A stretch of 60,274 bases of DNA from Paramesorhizobium leguminum (GTDB lineage Bacteria; Pseudomonadota; Alphaproteobacteria; Rhizobiales; Rhizobiaceae), in the NCBI RefSeq assembly GCF_003217235.1, contig NZ_QJTF01000023.1, forward strand, positions 1-60,274, read 5' to 3'. Shown here in pieces: positions 1-10,872 of this stretch. Under the pieces are notes generated by a model. The model ran no database searches. It saw only the letters and a list, made by a program, of their open reading frames with translations, and had not been told where the DNA came from. How positions within the stretch are numbered: the stretch's first letter is position 1; each line of letters starts with the position of its first letter. The translations under genes were made by a program, and so were the position numbers.

Positions 1-26
1 ATTCCCGGGGTGGCCATCCCGGGAAT
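1..26. repeat. Perfect 9-bp inverted repeat at window start
   Basis: ATTCCCGGG (1-9) and CCCGGGAAT (18-26) are exact reverse complements around an 8-base loop. No T-tract follows, so it is either the stem of a terminator for a gene outside the window or a small intergenic palindrome. Bases 27-212 show no convincing gene. Confidence 0.5.
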
Positions 27-212
27 CGCATCCAGCCTCAGCGCCAATTAAGCATGAAACAAACAGACAATTCCTGTGCTTGTCACAGGAATCCATGCCT
101 CAACCTATCCATTCACGACAACGGCGCAAAAGGACACCAAGCGTTTCCATCAAAAGAGGAAGCTCTCTAGTGAGCGCTTTTCCTCTCCCTTCACTGCTCG
201 CAGTCACGCCAA

Positions 213-241
213 TAAAAAACCCCGGCGCATGGCCGGGGTTT
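213..241 (-). terminator. Rho-independent terminator of the first csp gene
   Basis: A 10-bp stem (217-226 with 232-241, core CCCCGGC/GCCGGGG) with a 5-base loop is followed on the minus strand by a run of T (complement of A214-219). It sits 24 bases past the stop codon of the cold-shock gene read on the same strand. Confidence 0.85.
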
Positions 242-264
242 ACCGTGAAAGCGGTGGAATTCGT

Positions 265-480
265 TCAGTCGGCGACTGCGATATTGACAGCCTTCGGGCC
301 CTTGCCGCGACGATCCGGCTCGGTGTCGAAGGTAACTTTCTGGTTGTCGGCGAGGCCGGTGAGGCCGGAGGCCTGTACAGCGGAGATGTGGACGAAAATG
401 TCCGGGCCGCCATTATCCGGCTTGATGAAGCCGAAGCCTTTTTCAGTGTTGAAGAATTTGACCAGGCCGGTCTGAGCCAT
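265..480 (-). CDS. Cold-shock protein, CspA family
   Basis: This 71-residue protein has a single S1-like cold-shock domain, an RNA chaperone fold that binds single-stranded nucleic acid. The RNP1-type motif GFGFIKP and the RNP2-type motif DIFVHIS are both visible. I start at ATG 478-480 (MAQTGLVKFF), which has AAAGGA a few bases upstream; an in-frame extension back to 693 reads through unconserved sequence. It is monocistronic, with a terminator right behind it and a long untranslated region in front, as is usual for cold-inducible csp genes. A second csp lies at 23040-23249. The DNRR/GKGPKAV C-terminal part resembles rhizobial CspA paralogues. Confidence 0.93.
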   Translation of the reverse strand: MAQTGLVKFFNTEKGFGFIKPDNGGPDIFVHISAVQASGLTGLADNQKVTFDTEPDRRGKGPKAVNIAVAD

Positions 481-927
481 AGGATCCGTTCCTTTTTCCT
501 TTGGCCGCTCCCCTCTGGGAAAGCGGGTTTGGTAGAACCGCCATGCGCACCACGCCCGGCGGAGGGTATGCAGGCAGTTCTCGAAATCAGGGAAGGAGCC
601 GATCATTGCCAGGAAAATCCCAGCCCGAAACTTATAGCGGTTCCGGCGCGCGCCGTCTTCCAGTCTTCCATTGTTCGCAAAATGCCCGAACATCAGGAGA
701 CTGATCTATGACGCGAATTTTGGCAAGCACATTTTCGTGATTCCGTTAGGTAGAAGGCTCTAATCTTACATTGTCCTGAAATCATCGTAAGCATATGGTG
801 AGAGGATATTCTCCACTAGAGCGCCATCCGTCCAGTTGGACGGATAAAGGATGCTCCAGCACTTCGAAATGCTGCATAATTCCTTGAATCGAATCCGATT
901 CATGGAATTATGCAGTAGAATATAATT
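481..927. other. 447-bp intergenic region: csp leader plus palindromic repeats
   Basis: The first part (about 481-700) is upstream of the minus-strand csp gene and presumably carries its promoter and leader. Open frames there are unconserved and overlap it. About 700-818 shows no recognisable gene. From 819 onward there are three successive palindromes, listed separately. Confidence 0.6.
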
Positions 928-930
928 CTA
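819..930. repeat. Cluster of three nested palindromes (dispersed intergenic repeat)
   Basis: Three hairpins lie head to tail. The first is 819-856, with GAGC/GCTC outside and CCGTCC/GGACGG inside. The second is 872-915, with CTGCATAATTCC at 872-883, its exact complement at 904-915, and an inner TGAATCG/CGATTCA stem. The third is 916-930, TAGAAT/ATTCTA. The second resembles the abundant short palindromes of Brucella/Ochrobactrum intergenic DNA. The stop codon of the neighbouring transglycosylase (928-930) lies inside the third hairpin. Confidence 0.75.
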
Positions 931-1881
931 CTGATTCTTTAACACTATGCAGGCGCCACCAGCGGAACGCAGGCTCGCGCAGATGCGATCCGCTTGCGCG
1001 CGGCTATCGGCGCCAATCCTGACAGCATAGATGCCGCGTTTGCCCATCGGCGAGCGGACACGGCTGACCACCGCGAGGCTCCCCTTGAGAATGGATGTGA
1101 ATTGACGTCTCGTTCGCTCCCATTGGCCGACAGCCGCGGCGCGGCGGAAATTGCCCGCCACCTGAATACCCCAAGGCTTTGGCTTGATCCGCGCCATGGG
1201 AATTGTCGAAGCCTTGATAATCGGCAGCCGGCGGCACGCCTGCTCGAAGGGAAGCGCGGCATCGAGCGGCGTTGCCTCCAGTTGTGAACCGGCCGCGAAA
1301 TCATCCGCCGCCTGGCCGGTAATATCCCGCACATAGCCCTCGGTTTCGAGCGGAAGAAACCCGCCGGATTTCAGCCATGAAGAAACCCGTCCGGCGCCGG
1401 CATTATATGCGGCCGCCGCCAGCCCCCAATTGCCGAAAGCCTTGCGCAGATCCTTCAGAAGCGCTGCCGATGCCGGGATAGCCTGTTCGATATCGAAAGG
1501 ATCGGCGAGACCGCGCTCCCTAGCCGTATAGGGCATGAACTGGGCGATACCTTCGGCGCCAACAGGGCTGACGGCCCGGTGATCGAAGCGACTTTCCTTC
1601 CATATCAACCGGGCAAAGAAATCGCGCGGCAGGCCATGGCCATCAGCATGGGTCGCGATGAGCGCGCATATGCGGTCGACTGTGGGCGCCTGCGGTTTTT
1701 CCGGCTTTTGCAGCGATCCCGTTGCTTCAATCGAAGGCTTGGCTGCGGTGGGGGAAGGGCGAGCGGGCAGAGGATCAGCCCCTGCTCCGGTCAAACCTGC
1801 GACCTGAGTCAATGCAGGGCCAACAATAAGGGCAAGACCAACAATAAGGAAAAGTCTTTTGCGCAAATGCAAAGGTCCCAT
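928..1881 (-). CDS. Lytic transglycosylase with C-terminal SPOR-like domain
   Basis: A 317-residue exported enzyme of the SLT/MltC-like lytic transglycosylase class, which cleaves the MurNAc-GlcNAc bond of peptidoglycan. The catalytic Glu is in IWKESRFDHRAV (residue 96), followed by the family hallmarks GAEGIAQFMP and AAAYNAGAGRV. A hydrophobic N-terminal signal segment (FLIVGLALIVGPAL) precedes a proline/alanine-rich linker. The last 75 residues (from WGIQVAG) look like a SPOR peptidoglycan-binding repeat. The start is taken at the internal Met directly before the basic signal region (MGPLHLRKR); an upstream in-frame Met at 1953 would put extra residues ahead of the signal sequence. It is divergent from the Kazal lipoprotein gene. 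Confidence 0.88.
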   Translation of the reverse strand: MGPLHLRKRLFLIVGLALIVGPALTQVAGLTGAGADPLPARPSPTAAKPSIEATGSLQKPEKPQAPTVDRICALIATHADGHGLPRDFFARLIWKESRFDHRAVSPVGAEGIAQFMPYTARERGLADPFDIEQAIPASAALLKDLRKAFGNWGLAAAAYNAGAGRVSSWLKSGGFLPLETEGYVRDITGQAADDFAAGSQLEATPLDAALPFEQACRRLPIIKASTIPMARIKPKPWGIQVAGNFRRAAAVGQWERTRRQFTSILKGSLAVVSRVRSPMGKRGIYAVRIGADSRAQADRICASLRSAGGACIVLKNQ

Positions 1882-2018
1882 GAAGTGTATCGCTAGTTTT
1901 AGGCAGAATAAGCATGGATGCGGCAAAAAACGAAGCTGGGTTCTTGCTTGCATCGCGGCCTCACTCCTTTACCATGAAGTGGGGCAGAATCGTGGGCATT
2001 GAGGCGAGGAGATTTGTC

Positions 2019-2471
2019 ATGACAATCATCTGTAGGAAAATGACATCCCTGGGCGCGCTCGCGGCGCTTTTGTTGACAGGGTGCGTTGGAGCAGAAGAGC
2101 GCGACCGCACGGATTCGTGGACCGGCGGCCAGACCATGTGCCCGATGATCTATGCGCCCGTCTGCGGCAAGCGCGGCGGGGTGCGGCAGACTTTCGGCAA
2201 TGCCTGCCAGGCCGGTGCCAAAGGGTTCCGCGTCGTGCGCCGTGGCGGATGTGATGAGCGCCCATCTTCCGGCATTCCAAATTGGCCTCCCGTCGCCGGT
2301 ATTGGGCCCGTTTTGCCGTCTCAGCTTCGCAGATCGGCGCGACCGGCATTCTGCACGGATGAATACGCGCCCGTCTGCGCGCGACGCGGCAGGTCAGTCA
2401 AGACGTTTCCAAATGCCTGCTACGCAAAGCGTGACAGCGCCCGCATCGTCGCCAACGGCCCATGCAGGTGA
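2019..2471 (+). CDS. Lipoprotein with two Kazal-type inhibitor domains
   Basis: A 150-residue predicted lipoprotein: signal peptide with lipobox LLTGC (lipid-modified Cys22), then two Kazal-like modules. Module 1 has Cys 41, 49, 63 and 78 with the YAPVCG motif. Module 2 has Cys 112, 120, 134 and 149 with EYAPVCA and FPNACYA. Each has four cysteines rather than the six of animal Kazal domains, which is usual for bacterial versions. Kazal domains block serine proteases, so a role against host or competitor proteases is an inference. The start ATG at 2019 has AGGAG 8 bases upstream; a later Met (residue 8) is a less likely start. Confidence 0.85.
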   Translation: MTIICRKMTSLGALAALLLTGCVGAEERDRTDSWTGGQTMCPMIYAPVCGKRGGVRQTFGNACQAGAKGFRVVRRGGCDERPSSGIPNWPPVAGIGPVLPSQLRRSARPAFCTDEYAPVCARRGRSVKTFPNACYAKRDSARIVANGPCR

Positions 2472-2637
2472 GGCCATTATGCCGCGTTATCAACCGGCGC
2501 AGGCATGGCGACCGGTTTTCCGAAGCGGCCTGCCTCGACGACGAGCCGAGCGAGCTTTCTTGAACTGGTACGGGCGAAGAAGAGTGGCGTGGTGCGTCAT
2601 TGAACCAACCAGGCATCCTTTCTGGTGACTTCAGCAT

Positions 2638-3231
2638 TCAGTCCCCGGCATCGTCCGGTTCGTCAAACGGGCGTATTCGCGTTTCTTCTGCTTCAGCCAA
2701 TGTGAACGGTACATGCTTAATTGCCTCGACAGCAGCGCTCACATCGATTTTCATCCCCTGTCGCGCAAGGGATTGGAGAAATAGTCGCGTTGTCATGAGG
2801 TGAAGCGGAACCTGCGAGGCGCGCATGAGCTTCGGCACCTGTTGGTCCTCGTGGACCACGAGAACCGACCGGATGTCTTTCGGCTCCAGTTCTTCGATGA
2901 AATCGCGCACGGCGCGTTCTCCACCGTCGCGCTGCATCTTTTTCAGCCTCGCCAGATTTTCCTGCGTGGGCTCTCTCGCCTGTAGTGCTTTATAGGCGAT
3001 CCCTTCCACCGTCTCGACACGGCGCACGGCCTCTCCGGACCGTTCTATCCATTCAAGGATTTCTTTGGCGAAGGGCTTGTCCGGGTTCCGGTGGCAAGCT
3101 TCGAGTTCTACCATATCGACGATCACGATTTGCCGGTTGGTCAGCCGTATGGCGTCAAGCAGTCCAGCCGCTGCCAGCCGCAGGAGCGGTCCCGGATCTG
3201 CGATAATAACCGGACCGCGTTGATCCAACAT
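2638..3231 (-). CDS. PIN-like domain protein, unknown role
   Basis: A 197-residue soluble protein. The N-terminus (VIIADPGPLLRLAAAG, Asp12) and the following VDMVELEACHR stretch have the layout of PIN-fold nucleases, in which the first Asp and later acidic residues bind Mg2+. The segment PKDIRSVLVVHEDQQV resembles the PIN strand carrying the last acidic residue. There is no antitoxin gene beside it, so a VapC-type toxin is not supported; it may be a solitary PIN protein. It is convergent with the Kazal gene. The call rests on motif layout only. Confidence 0.6.
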   Translation of the reverse strand: MLDQRGPVIIADPGPLLRLAAAGLLDAIRLTNRQIVIVDMVELEACHRNPDKPFAKEILEWIERSGEAVRRVETVEGIAYKALQAREPTQENLARLKKMQRDGGERAVRDFIEELEPKDIRSVLVVHEDQQVPKLMRASQVPLHLMTTRLFLQSLARQGMKIDVSAAVEAIKHVPFTLAEAEETRIRPFDEPDDAGD

Positions 3232-3357
3232 CGTTTTGGCTCCGTGACCGAAGTATATTGAGGATATTTACGACCTGTATAGCCGCCCTGTTTTTAGCGT
3301 TCGTGAGCGTGCGGGCCTTGGATCAATTCCGGATCGAGAACCGGCAGATGAGCGGTA

Positions 3358-6201
<2,844 letters not shown>

Positions 6202-6287
6202 GGTCTCAATATATGGAGAGAGTCCGAAAAAATGAAAAGGGCGCGGCGATTCAAAACGCCTGCGCCCCTTCATCTTCTATCAGGCCC

Positions 6288-6311
6288 CTCCTGACAAGGT
6301 AGTGTCAGGAG
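6288..6311. terminator. Inverted repeat between uvrB and the SH3-protein gene
   Basis: CTCCTGACA (6288-6296) and TGTCAGGAG (6303-6311) form a perfect 9-bp stem with a 6-base loop, 10 bases past the stop of the minus-strand SH3 gene. No T-run follows, so termination is plausible but not certain. Confidence 0.5.
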
Positions 6312-6320
6312 ACACGACGA

Positions 6321-6860
6321 TCACTGCCCGTGCGGGCCGTCGCCCATGCGGCCCTGCCAGCCACGCCGTTCCCAGCGTCGGCCATCACGCCAGCCGTCAC
6401 GGCGATCCCAACGGTCACGGCGGTCCCAGTCGCGCCGGCGATCCCAGCGGTCGCGATCACGCCAGTGCCGGCGCTCCCAGCGGTCGCGGTCACGATCGTG
6501 GTTGTTCGCAATGGCGGCGCCGATGGCGACGCCGGCGATCAGCGGAATGCCGATGGCGGCGGCGTTGGAGCCGAAATCATTGCCGGAATAGGTGGCCGAA
6601 CCACCCTCGCGGATGGCGAGATAGCGCGAGGATGCCCAGCCGGTCATCCCGCCATAGTTCACCTGGCACCAGCCATAGCCGGACGTGCATCCGCCGACAT
6701 TGACCCGCGAGCCATTGGGGAACATCCCTATCGCCGGATATCCCGCTCCCGGCCCGCTACGCACGTTCAAATCCGTGGTCACCAACGCATTCGCTGCCTG
6801 GGCGGCGCCGCTTGCCAGAACGCCCATCGCCAGCGCGACGCTTCTCAAGATTGATTTCAT
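6321..6860 (-). CDS. Exported SH3-domain protein with Arg/Asp/Trp-rich tail
   Basis: A 179-residue secreted or envelope protein. A signal peptide (SVALAMGVLASGAAQA) is followed by a bacterial SH3b domain (about residues 25-85: TTDLNVRSGPGAGYPAIG ... GWASSRYL), a hydrophobic Ala/Ile/Gly stretch (AAIGIPLIAGVAIGAAIA) that may be a membrane or glycine-zipper segment, and a tail made almost wholly of D-R-W units (WDRR and close variants). SH3b domains commonly bind cell-wall peptides. The start ATG has an ideal AGGAGG in front, and in-frame codons further upstream are not supported. Its function is unknown. Confidence 0.85.
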   Translation of the reverse strand: MKSILRSVALAMGVLASGAAQAANALVTTDLNVRSGPGAGYPAIGMFPNGSRVNVGGCTSGYGWCQVNYGGMTGWASSRYLAIREGGSATYSGNDFGSNAAAIGIPLIAGVAIGAAIANNHDRDRDRWERRHWRDRDRWDRRRDWDRRDRWDRRDGWRDGRRWERRGWQGRMGDGPHGQ

Positions 6861-6960
6861 AATACCCTCCTTTTCATCCCTCGGTCGATAACGGGAGATA
6901 GCAGAGGAATGTTCCGATTGCGGCTTTTTTACTGCGTGGCGCAAGGTATGCCGCGCCAAA

Positions 6961-8460
6961 CTAGAGACCCGTGACGCCGACGCGGTGAAGATATGTATCC
7001 AGCGCTTTTACATCGTTATCGGAGACGATTGCGCCCACATAGCCATCGGGGCGCACCAGCAGCCAATCGCCCGGAGTCAGCGCGTAGGCGTCATTGAAAT
7101 GCCCGTATTCATCGAGGATGTCTCCACGCGCGCCTATCATGTGGATGCGCAGGCCCGGGCGTGGGGGCCCTATGGGACGTTCGGCTTCGTAACCGAGCAG
7201 TGTCCAATATGTCCCCTTGAATAGTTCGAACAAGCGCGCCGGCTGGCCGGCGGCGCCGCGAACTGGCGCATCGGGCGCCCGGTGGCCTGCATGAAGAGCG
7301 CCGCTTCGATCCGGATTTTCCAGCGCGAGCGGTGAGTCCGGATAGCCGAGATCGAGTTGATGCACTTCGCGACCGCGCCGCATCTCGCCGCGTTTGGCCG
7401 CCTCGAGCAATTTCGTGGCGAGACCGAGCATGGCGGCTGCTATCGGGCGGCGTTCCTGCTCGTAGCTATCGAGCAATTCGTCCGGAGCGCCGGCGGCGAC
7501 CGCGGCAAGTTTCCAGCCGAGATTATAGGCATCCTGGACGCTGGTGTTGAGGCCTTGGCCACCAGTGGGTGGATGGGTATGCGCGGCATCGCCGACGAGA
7601 AACACGCGGCCGACCCGATAGCGATCCGCGAGCCTCGCATTCATGTGGAAGGCGGAAGCCCAGGACACCGACTGTACGCGGATGTCGTCGCGTCCAGTGC
7701 GTTGCGCCACGAGATCGGTCAGCCCTTTGGCGGAGAGATCGATCTCGCCTTCCAGCGGAACCGGGCCCTGAATCTGGAACAAATCAGTTCCGGCGAGCGG
7801 GCAGAACGATATCTGCCGCACCATGTCGCCTTCCGCGAAGCGATGCCATGCATCGCGGTCGAGGCCTGTCAGGACGACATCGGCGACGATGGCGCGGACG
7901 CCGAGCGTCTTGCCGGGAAAGCCGACATCGAGCGCCTGGCGCACGAAGCTACGGCCGCCGTCGGCGCCGACGAGCCAGCGAACGCGGATGCTTTCTTCTC
8001 CATCCTTGCCGGCAAGGCGAGCCGTCACGCCGTCCGCGTCCTGCTCGAAGCCGACGAGTTCGCAACCGAATTCAGGCCGGTGCCCCAGTTCGAGAAGGCG
8101 CTCGCGCATGACGGCTTCGGTCAGGAACTGCGGCGCCATCAGGGCAAGGTGATAAGGCTCCGATGGCGTCGGGTTCTTGTATTCTTCCAACTCGGAGTCG
8201 GTGAAGCTTCCGTCGCCATGATATTTCCGCTGCTTCGGATAGAGACCGCCCGCCGCGACGAGGCGGTCGAGGATGCCCAAATCCTCGAACACTTCCTGCG
8301 TGCGCGGCTGGATGCCCTTGCCGCGCGAGCCGTGGAAGGGGCCGTCCATTTTCTCGATCAGCAGGAAGGGAACACCCCGTCGCGCCAGCTCTATCGCCAG
8401 CGTCAGGCCAGCCGCTCCCGCGCCTGATATCAGCACATCTGCTGCAAATCGGTTTGTCAT
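6961..8460 (-). CDS. FAD-dependent aromatic-ring monooxygenase, PheA/TfdB type
   Basis: A 499-residue flavoprotein hydroxylase. The Rossmann dinucleotide motif (ISGAGAAGLTLAIELARRG) is at the N-terminus. The second FAD/NADPH motif is seen as LVGADGGRSFVRQ, and the FAD ribityl-binding motif as VFLVGDAAHTHPPTGGQG. The C-terminal thioredoxin-like part fits phenol-hydroxylase relatives. It probably hydroxylates an aromatic or polycyclic substrate with NAD(P)H; the substrate cannot be told from sequence. The start ATG is preceded by GAGGTG. It is divergent from a MarR gene with a palindromic operator in the 44-bp gap, a common layout in which the regulator responds to the aromatic substrate. Confidence 0.9.
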   Translation of the reverse strand: MTNRFAADVLISGAGAAGLTLAIELARRGVPFLLIEKMDGPFHGSRGKGIQPRTQEVFEDLGILDRLVAAGGLYPKQRKYHGDGSFTDSELEEYKNPTPSEPYHLALMAPQFLTEAVMRERLLELGHRPEFGCELVGFEQDADGVTARLAGKDGEESIRVRWLVGADGGRSFVRQALDVGFPGKTLGVRAIVADVVLTGLDRDAWHRFAEGDMVRQISFCPLAGTDLFQIQGPVPLEGEIDLSAKGLTDLVAQRTGRDDIRVQSVSWASAFHMNARLADRYRVGRVFLVGDAAHTHPPTGGQGLNTSVQDAYNLGWKLAAVAAGAPDELLDSYEQERRPIAAAMLGLATKLLEAAKRGEMRRGREVHQLDLGYPDSPLALENPDRSGALHAGHRAPDAPVRGAAGQPARLFELFKGTYWTLLGYEAERPIGPPRPGLRIHMIGARGDILDEYGHFNDAYALTPGDWLLVRPDGYVGAIVSDNDVKALDTYLHRVGVTGL

Positions 8461-8471
8461 TTTCACCTCAA

Positions 8472-8490
8472 TATGTGTATTGTGCACATA
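8472..8490. promoter_or_regulatory. Candidate MarR operator in divergent promoter
   Basis: TATGTG (8472-8477) and CACATA (8485-8490) are exact complements about a centre at 8481, with 7 of 9 positions symmetric, between the divergent monooxygenase and marR start codons. A related sequence on the opposite strand, TATGTGTGTATTTTGCAC (8524-8541), lies inside the first codons of marR and may be a second site. Confidence 0.6.
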
Positions 8491-8504
8491 ATAGGAGTAC
8501 GGCC

Positions 8505-8993
8505 ATGACGTCAATAAGGAACGTGCAAAATACACACATAAGTGAGCAGTTGCGCCAGCTTCACGGCGCCTTGATCGATATCGTCAGCGTCATGAACCGG
8601 CCCCAGCGCGACGAGGCGATGGTGCGGGCGGCTGGAATTGCGCTCGACCGCGCGCTGTTTCCGCTGCTGGTCGGCATCGAGCGCCTTGGGCCGATCGGCG
8701 TGGTGGAGATGGCGGATCGCGTCGGGCGCGACCATACCACCGTCAGCCGGCAGGTCGCCAAGCTTGAAAGCCTTGGTCTCATCGAGCGCAAGGGCAATGC
8801 CACCGACCGCCGGGTTCGCGAGGCGACCATCACGGCGAAGGGCAAGGCGATGACCGATCTGGTCGATGCCGCACGCGAGAAAATGGCGCGCGCGATCTTC
8901 GCCAGTTGGGATGAACGCGATTTCGAGGAGCTGGTGCGGCTGATGCGTAAGTTCGCGGATGATATGAAGAGGGATGTTTCTGGGGATGATTGA
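8505..8993 (+). CDS. MarR-family transcriptional regulator
   Basis: A 162-residue winged-helix regulator. The recognition region VVEMADRVGRDHTTVSRQVAKLESLGLIERKG and the wing residues DRRVREATIT are typical of MarR proteins, which dimerise through terminal helices and release DNA on binding phenolic ligands. The start ATG has AGGAG 7 bases upstream; an in-frame start at 8454 would overlap the divergent gene. It most likely represses itself and the adjacent flavin monooxygenase through the palindrome between them. Confidence 0.92.
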   Translation: MTSIRNVQNTHISEQLRQLHGALIDIVSVMNRPQRDEAMVRAAGIALDRALFPLLVGIERLGPIGVVEMADRVGRDHTTVSRQVAKLESLGLIERKGNATDRRVREATITAKGKAMTDLVDAAREKMARAIFASWDERDFEELVRLMRKFADDMKRDVSGDD

Positions 8994-9046
8994 TGGCGCA
9001 TTGGGTTTGTTAAGATCCAGTGCGCTGACGGATTTTGCCCAGTTGA

Positions 9047-10207
9047 CTACCGGGGCAACTCCGTCGCGGCGGTCAGGATGCGCACAGGCAAATAGAGCAC
9101 CAGAGAGGCCGCTCCACGAACAACGGAGGAGCCATCGGCAAGGATGGTTTCGCCCGGTGTGGGGCCTTCGCCTTCCAGCGTGCGCTCCGTCAATCCGCCG
9201 CGTTTGACCAGCGTCATCAGGGTTGGCGAGGAGGCGAAGACGTCGTGGCCGCCGCTATCGACGTCCGAAAGATCGAGCACGGCGATGCCGTTTTTCCGCA
9301 GCATCTCGATGTCGGAGCCATCGCCGACGCGAGGGTGGCCGCCGGTGATGCGGCCGGAGACGTTGAGCGCCCTGTCCTCGCGCGAAACCAGAACGGCGAA
9401 GGGACGGGGCAATTTGCCGATATCGCGGACCTGTTCCTGAAATACGTCAACATCGACATCTGGCGCGGCGAGCATGACGCTGGTCAGCCGGTCGATTGGG
9501 GTGCGCTTGCCGGATATGGCTAGCGAGCGCAGGGCTTCCATGACCACCATCGAGCCCATGGAATGGCCGACCAGGATGATGCGCTTGGCCCTGGTCCTGC
9601 TGACGATCTCAAGCAATTCGGCAAGGCCGTCGCGGGCGAAATTGGCGCTGTCGCGGTCATAGACGTAGAGTCCCAGCGAGCCGGCGGAGGGCCAGGCATA
9701 GTGGACGGCGACCGATTTGAAGCCATAATCGTGGACGAACTGGGCCTCGCGGAACGTACTGTCGGCGAAATTGTTGTTGTAGCCGTGCACAAAGATCAGA
9801 ACTTCCTGCTCGTTCGCGGGGCGGTGCTCAAGCGCCGCATCCAGCTTTTCGGCGAAGATTTTGCTGGTGTCGTAGGGCTGGAAGGCGGTGGCGGTGAAAT
9901 ATTTGGCCGGATTAGGCTTGCGGCCCGTCTTCTCGACGATTCCGCTCTTGTGAACAGGCGGAATGCCGACATCGACGCGCGCGAAATTGAGCGTGAGCGA
10001 GCGCTTGGCGTTATAAGGCAGGGACAGATTGTCGGAGCGCTGGCGGCTGGTGGCGACATAAACAGGCACGACGGCAACCGGCTTTTCGCCTGCGCGGACC
10101 ATGCCCGCTTCGGCGGTGGGGCCGTTCCAGAGGATTGCGCGCGGACCGCCGCATCCCGCAAGGAGGAGCGCCGTCAGTAAGAGCGCGGCAAATCGCGTTG
10201 CTGTCAT
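9047..10207 (-). CDS. Alpha/beta-hydrolase lipoprotein (DUF900 family)
   Basis: A 386-residue predicted lipoprotein with lipobox LLAGC (Cys19). The hydrolase core has the oxyanion-type motif FVHGYNNNF and the nucleophile elbow LVGHSMGSM (Ser216), with a likely acidic residue and His further on (SDVDSGGHDVF). DUF900 proteins are serine esterases or lipases of uncertain substrate. The hydrophobic signal starts right after the chosen Met (MTATRFAALLLTALLLAGC); the in-frame region upstream lacks conserved character. It is convergent with marR and divergent from the thioesterase gene. Confidence 0.88.
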   Translation of the reverse strand: MTATRFAALLLTALLLAGCGGPRAILWNGPTAEAGMVRAGEKPVAVVPVYVATSRQRSDNLSLPYNAKRSLTLNFARVDVGIPPVHKSGIVEKTGRKPNPAKYFTATAFQPYDTSKIFAEKLDAALEHRPANEQEVLIFVHGYNNNFADSTFREAQFVHDYGFKSVAVHYAWPSAGSLGLYVYDRDSANFARDGLAELLEIVSRTRAKRIILVGHSMGSMVVMEALRSLAISGKRTPIDRLTSVMLAAPDVDVDVFQEQVRDIGKLPRPFAVLVSREDRALNVSGRITGGHPRVGDGSDIEMLRKNGIAVLDLSDVDSGGHDVFASSPTLMTLVKRGGLTERTLEGEGPTPGETILADGSSVVRGAASLVLYLPVRILTAATELPR

Positions 10208-10416
10208 CAGTCCCACCAACTCCCTCACAGCCCAATTCTGGACGCGATTGCGGTGGAAACAATCAGCAATGACGCGATATCGCAACCCTGCCATGCTGGA
10301 TATCCACTGGCGAATGGCGCGGGAACCTCTTATCAGCGGCGCTGGCCTGCATCATCATGTTTGGCAAAAGGCGCGATTCTATTTTTCCGAAGAGTTTTCC
10401 AGCGAAAGGACCACCA

Positions 10417-10800
10417 ATGAAGGAAGCGAACCCCACGGGGGTGCTCACCCTGCGCACCCAGGCCATGCCCAAGGACGCCAACGCGGCGGGCGATATTTTC
10501 GGCGGCTGGGTGATGTCGCAGATGGATATCGCCGGCGCGATCCGGGCGGCGGAACGGGCGGGAGGCCGCGTGGTGACCGCCGCCGTGAACCAGATGGCCT
10601 TCGCCAAGGCGGTCAAGATCGGCGATACGCTCTGCGTCTATACCGATATCGTCCGCGTCGGGCGCACCTCGATCACGCTTCGGGTCGAAGCCTGGGCGCA
10701 GCGCTATCTGACGCTGAACATGGAACTCGTGACCCACGCCGAGTTCGTCATGGTCGCGCTGGATAAGACGGGGACGCCGACGCCGGTGCCGGAAGAGTGA
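10417..10800 (+). CDS. Acyl-CoA thioesterase, YciA-like hot-dog fold
   Basis: A 127-residue single hot-dog domain protein. The motifs MPKDANAAGDIFGGWVMSQMD, with the catalytic-type Asp/Gly pair, and AVNQMAFAKAVKIGD match the YciA/BFIT-like acyl-CoA hydrolases, which release free fatty acid and CoA and act as hexamers. The start ATG has AAAGGA 6 bases upstream. Its stop codon falls in the left arm of an unusual heptamer inverted repeat that also contains the stop codon of the convergent neighbour. Confidence 0.92.
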   Translation: MKEANPTGVLTLRTQAMPKDANAAGDIFGGWVMSQMDIAGAIRAAERAGGRVVTAAVNQMAFAKAVKIGDTLCVYTDIVRVGRTSITLRVEAWAQRYLTLNMELVTHAEFVMVALDKTGTPTPVPEE

Positions 10801-10872
10801 GCGGTGAGGCAGTGAGCAGTGAGCGGAATGGTATCTTTCACTGCTTACTGCTTACTGCTCACCGCTCACTCA
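10797..10872. repeat. Inverted repeat of tandem heptamers between convergent genes
   Basis: The left arm is built from GTGAGCGGTGAG (10797-10808) plus CAGTGAGCAGTG (10810-10821). The right arm is CACTGCTTACTG (10839-10850) plus CTCACCGCTCAC (10858-10869). The outer 12 bp pair perfectly and the inner 12 bp pair with one G-T. Both arms are tandem copies of a 7-8 base unit (GTGAGCA/GTGAGCGG). Both convergent genes end inside it: TGA at 10798-10800 and the minus-strand TGA at 10870-10872. It probably serves as a bidirectional terminator. Confidence 0.8.

Noticed and set aside
2638-3231. PIN-like protein as a VapC toxin
   Set aside because: No antitoxin-sized gene is adjacent, and the protein is longer than typical VapC, so only a general PIN-like call is kept.
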